A stretch of 37,690 nucleotides of DNA from Gammaproteobacteria bacterium (GTDB lineage Bacteria > Pseudomonadota > Gammaproteobacteria > Pseudomonadales > Azotimanducaceae): NCBI GenBank assembly GCA_020832085.1, contig JAFIFJ010000126.1:1-37690 (forward strand), written 5' to 3'. The notes below the pieces were generated by a model that did no database searches, was not told the origin of the DNA, and worked only from the letters and a program-made list of their open reading frames with translations. This document shows positions 32,710 to 37,690 of this stretch, one piece after another. The position numbers were made by a program, and so were the translations under genes. The stretch's first letter is position 1. The number at the start of each line of letters is the position of its first letter.

Positions 32710-33173
32710 TCCTCCTCCCACAGTTCCGGACCTGACTTCTCCATGAGTTCGCGGGTGAGCTGTTCCAAGTGCGCGCGGTCGGTGTCTGCATCCGCGCGCT
32801 GATCTTCCAGGGCCATGCTATGGCTGGTCGCTTCGAGGATCGATTTTGCACGGGAGCGGGCGCGCTCTTCGACAAGCTCCTGGAGCGGCGCGCGCGGGAC
32901 GAACGCATAGACGAGCTGGCAGTCCATCGCCTGGGCTGTACGCCGGAGCGTCTCGAGGGTGACCGAGCCGCCCTTCTCCGCCTGTTCGATCTTGGTGATA
33001 CGCGGCTGGCTAACGCCTACACGCATGCCGAGCTGTTTGCTGGTCATGCCCAGCGCTTCACGGATCGCCTTGATCCAGCCGCGGGCGGGCCGTGCCAGGC
33101 TTTGCGTATTGCGAAGCGGCGATAGTCTTTTGTCGAGCTGTCTGCGGGCCAGTGCCCGGTCCTCAGAGCGCAT
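32706..33173 (-). CDS. Mobile mystery protein A, Xre-type helix-turn-helix
   Basis: A 155-residue partner of the Fic-domain gene. A basic N-terminus (residues 1-33) leads to an Xre/Cro helix-turn-helix (about 34-90): ALGMTSKQLGMRVGVSQPRI, then KIEQAEKGGSVTLETLRRTA. The C-terminus is helical and charged. It matches the arrangement called 'mobile mystery protein A'. Its stop overlaps the start of gene B (ATGA), giving a two-gene toxin-antitoxin-like operon in which A would be the DNA-binding regulator. An AT-rich promoter region lies just upstream. Confidence 0.85.
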   Translation of the reverse strand: MRSEDRALARRQLDKRLSPLRNTQSLARPARGWIKAIREALGMTSKQLGMRVGVSQPRITKIEQAEKGGSVTLETLRRTAQAMDCQLVYAFVPRAPLQELVEERARSRAKSILEATSHSMALEDQRADADTDRAHLEQLTRELMEKSGPELWEEE

Positions 33174-33254
33174 GGGGATAACCTATTCATTATTGGATCT
33201 ATTACAAATATAACTTAAAAGGTATCTGATAGAAAGAAACGGATAATTTTTATG
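33174..33254 (-). promoter_or_regulatory. AT-rich promoter region of the mobile mystery A/B operon
   Basis: About 80 bases much richer in A/T than the surroundings. Read on the reverse strand, TATATT (33207-33212) is a good -10 and TTTCTA (33230-33235) a weak -35 at 17-base spacing. GGATAA occurs at 33175-33180 and again at 33241-33246, a possible pair of binding sites for the Xre protein. The Fic gene's stop codon is at its far edge. Confidence 0.4.
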
Positions 33255-34358
33255 TTATCTTACGAGTACGACCACATAACTCGTACTCCTCCCACTGCCG
33301 GGTGCCTGTTCCAACACGCCGCGTTCAATCAGGTCCTTGATGTCACGCAGGGCCGTGTCGTGGGAACTCCTTGTCATCGCAGCCCATTTCTTCGTGGTCA
33401 GCTTGCCCTCGAAGCCGTCGAGCAGTCTGTTGAGCACCTTGGTTTGCCGTTCGTTGAGCGGCTGGTCGGCGAAACGCTGCCAGAAGCGCGCCTTCTGCAG
33501 CACGGTGTCGACGGTGCCGTTTGCGTCTTCGATGGCGCGGCGCAGGCATGAAAGGAACCACTCCTGCCAAGCGGTGATATCGCAGCTGCCTTTCTGGGTG
33601 GACTCGAGCATTTTGTAGTAGTCGTTGCGTTCGATGCGGATCTGTTTCGACATGCTGTAGTAGCGGCGCGCGCTGTTCTCTGCGCGGGCGAGCGCCATGT
33701 CGGCGATGGCGCGTGCGATCCGACCGTTGCCGTCATCGAAGGGGTGAAGGGTCACGAACCAGAAATGCGCGAGGCCTGCAGCGAGGAGCGGGTTCATGGT
33801 GCCTGGATCTTCGAGCCAATCCAGGAAGTCCGCCATGTCTGCATTCAGGCGATCGGCGGGCGGCGCTTCGTAGTGGATATTTTCCGCGCCGATGGCGCCC
33901 GAGACGACCTGCACCGGGCCGTCACGGTACTGGCCTGTGGTGATCTTCGTGAGGCCGCTCCTGCCGGTGGGGAAGAGGGATGCATGCCATTTGAACAGCC
34001 GCCGGCGCGTGAGCGGGCGGTGATAGTTCGTGGTGGCGTCGGTCATCAGCTCGACGATGCCGTCGACAGCGCGGGAGGAGGGCACCAGGTCCTTGACGTG
34101 CTTCATGCCCAGGTGCCTGGCGATCGAGGAGCGGACCTCGTTCGGCGGCAAAAATTCTCCTTCGATCTCGCTCGACTTGACGACCTCATCGGTCATGGCC
34201 TGGAGATGCGCCTCGTCCTTGAGTGCCTCGAAGCCGAGGCCCTCCATCTTGCCCAGCAATCGGCCCTGTTCGTAGCTGACCTTCGTGAGCAGTGGGAGGA
34301 GGGCTTGCTCGTCCCACTTCAGCGCAGGCCAGTTCTCGTCCTGCCAGATGTAGCGCAT
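33255..34358 (-). CDS. Fic family protein, class II-type with internal inhibitory motif
   Basis: A 367-residue Fic protein that should transfer AMP to a hydroxyl of a target protein. Order: N-terminal domain starting MRYIWQDENWPALKWDEQAL (DUF4172-like), inhibitory helix S62-S-E-I-E66-G67 fitting (S/T)-x3-E-(G/N), active site HPFDDGNGRIAR (His205 to Arg216) fully canonical with its Asp, then a C-terminal winged-helix-like domain (WAAMTRSSHDTALRDIKDLI). N-terminal inhibition makes it class II. ATG 34358 follows GGAG. Three AATCTACGC sites lie upstream. Its 3' end exists in two extra truncated copies (31796-31930, 34811-35120). Confidence 0.9.
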   Translation of the reverse strand: MRYIWQDENWPALKWDEQALLPLLTKVSYEQGRLLGKMEGLGFEALKDEAHLQAMTDEVVKSSEIEGEFLPPNEVRSSIARHLGMKHVKDLVPSSRAVDGIVELMTDATTNYHRPLTRRRLFKWHASLFPTGRSGLTKITTGQYRDGPVQVVSGAIGAENIHYEAPPADRLNADMADFLDWLEDPGTMNPLLAAGLAHFWFVTLHPFDDGNGRIARAIADMALARAENSARRYYSMSKQIRIERNDYYKMLESTQKGSCDITAWQEWFLSCLRRAIEDANGTVDTVLQKARFWQRFADQPLNERQTKVLNRLLDGFEGKLTTKKWAAMTRSSHDTALRDIKDLIERGVLEQAPGSGRSTSYVVVLVR

Positions 34359-34411
34359 GGGGTCTCCGCTGTTCCTGCGCTGGTTGCGCTCGAACTTAGC
34401 CCGTGGGCCAA

Positions 34412-34520
34412 AATCTACGCGTCTTGAGCGTAGGTTGGAAAAGATCTGCGACGCAGGACGGAGTTAATCTACGCAATTCTTGCGATTAATGCTAAGCCTA
34501 ATCTACGCATTGTCAACGTA
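34412..34520. promoter_or_regulatory. Three AATCTACGC direct repeats upstream of the Fic gene
   Basis: AATCTACGC occurs exactly at 34412-34420, 34466-34474 and 34500-34508. Each is followed by a partial inverted arm: GCGTAG at 34428-34433 (pairs with CTACGC), TTGCGATTAA at 34480-34489 (pairs with TTAATC and CGCAA), and CGTA at about 34517. The set looks like three operators for one regulator, 55-150 bases upstream of the Fic start. The C-terminal winged-helix domain of the Fic protein is one candidate binder. Confidence 0.6.
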
Positions 34521-34685
34521 TCAAATTGATTCGGCTAGCTTTTATGGGCTAGAGCGCACGCTTGGTCCGTCGTTCCAGTCTTCGTGGACGACCTGTTGAG
34601 AGATCACAGCTCGGGCGCTGTTCGGAGGCACGGAAGAACACGTACGCTGCGTTGCAACGCTGCTCGAACCCGAGAGGGGAAATTC

Positions 34686-34778
34686 ATGGCGACATTCGTA
34701 ATCGTTCACGGCGGATGGGGTGGCGGCTGGGAGTGGTCCACCGTGGCCCGCAAGCTGCTGTCGAACTTTGATGGGTAG
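34686..34778 (+). pseudogene. Alpha/beta-hydrolase N-terminal stub
   Basis: Thirty codons encode MATFVIVHGGWGGGWEWSTV then ARKLLSNFDG and a stop. This is the first strand and oxyanion-loop region (VHGGWGGGW) of an alpha/beta-hydrolase of about 230-300 residues; nothing of the nucleophile or later parts follows. A ribosome site (GAGAGGGG) and start are intact. Homology ends about 35 bases before Fic fragment 2 begins, consistent with truncation by that insertion. Confidence 0.65.
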
Positions 34779-34810
34779 GTGCGCGATAACGATGGCGTTC
34801 AATCAAAAGC

Positions 34811-35120
34811 TGGCTGAGGATCGTCGCGGAACGGAAGGGCTCGATTACCTTTCGAGCACGAGCGCATCACTCGTGCGCCTGCCACTACCGGGTTCTTGCT
34901 CCATCGCCCCGCGTTCGATCAGATCCTCAATGTCACGCATCCCGGTATCGTGGTGCTGCTGGTCATCGCGGCCCATCTCTTCGGGCTCAGCTTGCCCTCG
35001 AATCCGTCGAGCAGTCTGTTGAGCACCTTGGTCTGCCGTTCGTTGCGCGGCTGGGCGGCAAAGCGCTGCCAGAAGCACGCCTTCTGCATCACGGTGTCGA
35101 CGGTGGCGTTTGCGGCTTCG
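34811..35120 (-). pseudogene. Fic-protein 3' fragment 2 (frameshifted)
   Basis: Reverse strand encodes EAANATVDTVMQKACFWQRF, AQPRNERQTKVLNRLLDGFE and GKLSPKRWAAMTS, then a one-base deletion moves the frame to HDTGMRDIEDLIERGAMEQE and a stop at 34845. It matches about the last 95 residues of the intact Fic protein. Beyond 35120 similarity stops sharply in the nitroreductase gene. The downstream flank (34811-34835) matches the one beside fragment 1 with two differences in 25 bases. Confidence 0.8.
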
Positions 35121-35838
35121 GACCGGCGCTGGTGTAGCGGGTCCCAGGCGGGTCCACTGCCCAGGCGGGCGCCTCACCCCAACAATCGGCGTAGACCAAT
35201 TCCTCCATGGGCCGGCGCCTGACCGGGCCGTGGCGGCCCATCGGCTTGCCGAGGGTCACCGTGGCGCTGATGAAGACGTTCTCCGGAATCTCGAGCAGCG
35301 TCCGCAGTTCCTGCTCGACGAGGCCGTGAAAGCCCGTGATCACGCCACCGTAGTTGAGCGCGCGGGCGGCGAGGAGCAGGTTCTGCACCGCGGGGTAGAC
35401 CGACGCCCCTTCCATCGGGTTGGGTTCCCGGTAGCGGACCAGGCAGGGCAGGATCAGGCACGGTGCCCGGTGCAGGTTGTCGACGTACTCCTGCATGGTG
35501 CGCGCCATGCGTGACTTAGGCGAGTCGGGGTCGGCGCCGCTGCCCTCATCGTAGCCATCCGCCTCGCGCTTGGCGGCCCACATCTGCTGGGCGGCGTCGC
35601 CGATCAGACTCTTGGCCTTGCCGGCGCGCTCGCCATCGGTGAGCACGAGGAAGCGGAAAGGCTGGCGGTTCGAGCCGCTCGGCGCGCGGGTCGCGGCGAA
35701 GAGGATGTCGCGCAGCACCGCCTCCGGGATCGGCTCGTCGCGGTAGCGGCGGATCGCCCGGGTGCTGGCGAGCCCCTCGAGCAGTCCCACTGAGTCGCTC
35801 GCCACGGGGGATTCGGCCAGGGATAGTTGCTTGTTCAT
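35089..35838 (-). CDS. Nitroreductase family protein with a chimeric C-terminus
   Basis: A 249-residue FMN-dependent nitroreductase-fold enzyme: STRAIRRYRDEPIPEAVLRD and ATRAPSGSNRQPFRFLVL (FMN phosphate-binding Arg/Ser residues), later PAVQNLLLAARALNYGGVIT and the TVTLGKPMGRHGPVRRRPME ending typical of the family. ATG 35838 follows GGAAGGAAA; the frame extends upstream to 35880 without support. From about 35120 the frame enters the adjacent Fic fragment in another register, so the last ten or so residues (KPQTPPSTP) and the stop derive from it. The catalytic core seems complete. Substrate unknown. Confidence 0.85.
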   Translation of the reverse strand: MNKQLSLAESPVASDSVGLLEGLASTRAIRRYRDEPIPEAVLRDILFAATRAPSGSNRQPFRFLVLTDGERAGKAKSLIGDAAQQMWAAKREADGYDEGSGADPDSPKSRMARTMQEYVDNLHRAPCLILPCLVRYREPNPMEGASVYPAVQNLLLAARALNYGGVITGFHGLVEQELRTLLEIPENVFISATVTLGKPMGRHGPVRRRPMEELVYADCWGEAPAWAVDPPGTRYTSAGPKPQTPPSTP

Positions 35839-35897
35839 GTGTCTGTGTTTCCTTCCTGCCATCTGAAAACGGGGGTGCATTCGGTCGGCGCGAAGCC

Positions 35898-37415
35898 TCA
35901 GGTTCGAGTGGGCGCGCCAGGCTCTTCATCGACCGGGGCTTCGTCGACGATTTCAGGCTCTACCGCAGCGTCCGATTCCGGATGCGGCCGCTCAACGGGT
36001 GCGTCAAGGCCTGCGGGATGGGTGAACTTGTCGTTCAGCTGCTGCACCAGACGGTCCGCAGCGGCCAGTACCCGGGCGATTTTCTTCCTGGCGCGCCCGC
36101 TCCAACCCGCAGGATGGGGATTCAGCGCGGAACGCCACCAGCGGGTGTTGCTGTCGAAGGCATGCATGACCCAGTCGCGCATCTCGCCTTCATGGCGTCG
36201 TCGGATGGTCATCTGCACTGTCCGTGCGGTCACGGCCCGGGACAGGCGATGGATGCCGTACACGAGGACAACGACGCCGAGGGCGACCAATGCCAGGGCA
36301 ATCGGCCTCTCGGTAAGACCCTCGAAGACCTCGAGGTGGCCGCGGCTGTAGGCCCAGATCAGCGGTGCGCCGAGCAACAGCAGATAAGCTGCGGCATCGG
36401 TCCAGAGCGTGCGGCGGGTCCAGATCGACTTGGCCTCGGCGATCGCCGGAACGACGTCGTCACGGATGTGCTTGGCGGTCTTCTCGAGGGCGCCGACGAT
36501 GCGATAGGCGCGCTCGATTTCCACCTGCTCCATCCGCTGCCGGATCGCGGCCATATCTTCGTCACGCTTCGATTCGAAGCGCTCGCGGCGGGCGTCGTCG
36601 ACAATCGGGATGGCCACATCCGGGTTGTAGATCCGATAGAAGCGACCCGCGGTGAGGCCTCTCTGGGCGAGTGCGCGCTGCCAGGCGCCGACGACCTCTT
36701 CCGGGTTGTCCTCCTGGGCGGTGGCATCGATCTGATTGAGAATGTAGAGGAACTTGTTCGCGTCCGGGCGCTGATACGTCTCGCTGACGAGATGCTCGAG
36801 GGTGTCGCTCATCGCCCCCGGCTCGGGGTGGCGGGCATCGAAGAACACCAGGACGAGGTCGGAGAGATCGATGATCTTGCCGACGATGTGCAAGGTGGAG
36901 CTGCGCTGGGCATCGGCGTCGAAGCCGGGGGAGTCGATGAGGATCCTGCCGCGCAGCGCTTCGCTGTTGGAAGTGGTGAGCTGCATGTAGGAGTCGAGGC
37001 GGCGCCCTTCGCCCGCGGCGACCGACTCGATGTCCTTGCTGATGTGATAGAAGGGCAGGCGCGGGTCGCTGTCGAGCGCGAGGCCCGGCAGGACCCGCGG
37101 TTGTTCACTCGTCCCGAAGCACAGCACCGTGAATTTGTCGTCGACCGCCTGATTGCCGGTGCTCTGAACCTTCTGTTTCAGGATGTGGTTGATGAAAGAC
37201 GACTTGCCGGAGGAGAAGGTGCCGAGAATCGCGATCACTGGCCACCAGGACACCGCGGTTGCGAAGGAGTCCTCCGGGCCGAAGATGCCGATCTTGCGCG
37301 CGACACTGTCGAGTTCCTGAAAGCTCGCGACGGCGTCGGCCAGGATGGCGTTCTCCTGTTCGAGGTGGGCTTGCAGGCGCTTGAGGCGCTCCTTCATAGC
37401 GTTGGCATCAGACAC
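35898..37415 (-). CDS. Dynamin/EHD-like membrane GTPase
   Basis: A 505-residue large GTPase of the dynamin superfamily. Order: N-terminal helix (1-55), P-loop GTFSSGKSS (65-73), KFTVLCFG switch I region, DSPGFDADAQ switch II (161-170), NQID (227-230) as the G4 base-recognition motif (N/TKxD variant), a helical middle part, two membrane helices (about 340-357 and 371-388), then a helical basic segment and an acidic Pro-rich tail. The GTFSSGKS loop resembles EHD and bacterial dynamin-like proteins. It is likely anchored in the inner membrane and could remodel or sense membranes; anti-phage roles are known for some relatives. ATG 37415; 60 bases separate it from the nitroreductase start. Confidence 0.8.
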   Translation of the reverse strand: MSDANAMKERLKRLQAHLEQENAILADAVASFQELDSVARKIGIFGPEDSFATAVSWWPVIAILGTFSSGKSSFINHILKQKVQSTGNQAVDDKFTVLCFGTSEQPRVLPGLALDSDPRLPFYHISKDIESVAAGEGRRLDSYMQLTTSNSEALRGRILIDSPGFDADAQRSSTLHIVGKIIDLSDLVLVFFDARHPEPGAMSDTLEHLVSETYQRPDANKFLYILNQIDATAQEDNPEEVVGAWQRALAQRGLTAGRFYRIYNPDVAIPIVDDARRERFESKRDEDMAAIRQRMEQVEIERAYRIVGALEKTAKHIRDDVVPAIAEAKSIWTRRTLWTDAAAYLLLLGAPLIWAYSRGHLEVFEGLTERPIALALVALGVVVLVYGIHRLSRAVTARTVQMTIRRRHEGEMRDWVMHAFDSNTRWWRSALNPHPAGWSGRARKKIARVLAAADRLVQQLNDKFTHPAGLDAPVERPHPESDAAVEPEIVDEAPVDEEPGAPTRT

Positions 37416-37690
37416 GGCGTGGCTCGCAGTCGGTGTGGTTGCAAAACGGGTGTGACCCGGCGCGGAGGGACACGGCGTCAGCCCCTGACGGAGGCTTGGC
37501 TAATGTTACCGCGGTGGCGGTCTCGCTGCCGTCGGCTAGAGAAGTCACAGCTAGCCCTGCCCAATACCCACAAGTAGCGCTGGACAAATGATATTGGTCC
37601 GCCTACGCTTGATCTCATGTGGGCTCAGCATCAGATCAAGCGAACACTGAGTCAGCCGCATGGGCTGTCGCGGATCCATGCCCTGCTCAG
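37416..37690. other. Window-edge region without a supported gene
   Basis: About 275 bases upstream of the dynamin-like gene, which must hold its promoter. An open frame from ATG 37617 runs off the window end but has no ribosome site and too little sequence to judge. Confidence 0.3.

Noticed and set aside
37617..37690. Open frame running off the window end
   Set aside because: No ribosome binding site and too short to assess.
1..37690. CRISPR array, tRNA, rRNA
   Set aside because: No regularly spaced repeats with unique spacers and no tRNA-like cloverleaf or rRNA segments were noticed on reading.

Overview
The window is high-GC DNA (roughly 60-65% by eye) with dense genes on both strands. 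Tat-exported PhoX, SCO1/SenC, two MscS channels, an LpxL-type acyltransferase and the 'mobile mystery' A/B pair together point to a Gram-negative Pseudomonadota, most likely an environmental gammaproteobacterium. No rRNA or tRNA is present to fix the taxon.

Layout. (1) 61-1491: succinate-semialdehyde-type aldehyde dehydrogenase. (2) 1795-12556: a cell-surface glycan/lipid block. It holds an LpxL-like acyltransferase, two sulfotransferase-like P-loop proteins, an ELM1/GtrOC1-type glycosyltransferase, a degenerate kinase-like protein, a GT8-like protein, a sugar-nucleotidyltransferase-like protein overlapping an MmgE/PrpD-fold protein, a GT2 and a metallophosphoesterase. The gene mix suggests assembly of a phosphorylated and/or sulfated surface glycan or glycolipid; the product cannot be read from sequence. 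(3) 12860-17156: TPR protein, SCO1, DksA/TraR zinc finger and a BON-MscS channel. (4) 17377-29634: envelope and exported enzymes (truncated membrane protein, phospholipase D-like protein, lipoprotein sulfatase with a dockerin-like tail, second MscS, PhoX phosphatase, beta-lactamase-fold hydrolase, zinc ribbon, rhodanese, BASS transporter). A dispersed structured repeat bounded by GGGGTCAGAC / GGTCTGACCCC lies between many of these genes. (5) 29.7-35.1 kb: an accessory island with a broken KAP P-loop ATPase gene, VapBC with a palindrome over its ribosome binding site, the mobile mystery A/B (Xre-Fic) pair, an intact class II Fic gene, two further Fic 3' fragments and an alpha/beta-hydrolase stub. 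(6) 35089-37415: nitroreductase whose 3' end runs into a Fic remnant, and a dynamin/EHD-like membrane GTPase.

The most unusual signals are four. First, the GGTCAGAC repeat family (three near-full copies plus several end remnants in about 12 kb), whose hairpins show paired base changes between copies and whose edges abut or supply stop codons. Second, a BIME-like inverted hairpin pair at 2738-2913. Third, the Fic 3' end present three times within 3.3 kb. Fourth, the mixed sulfotransferase / MmgE-PrpD / glycosyltransferase locus. Functions are read from motifs only; no database search was run.
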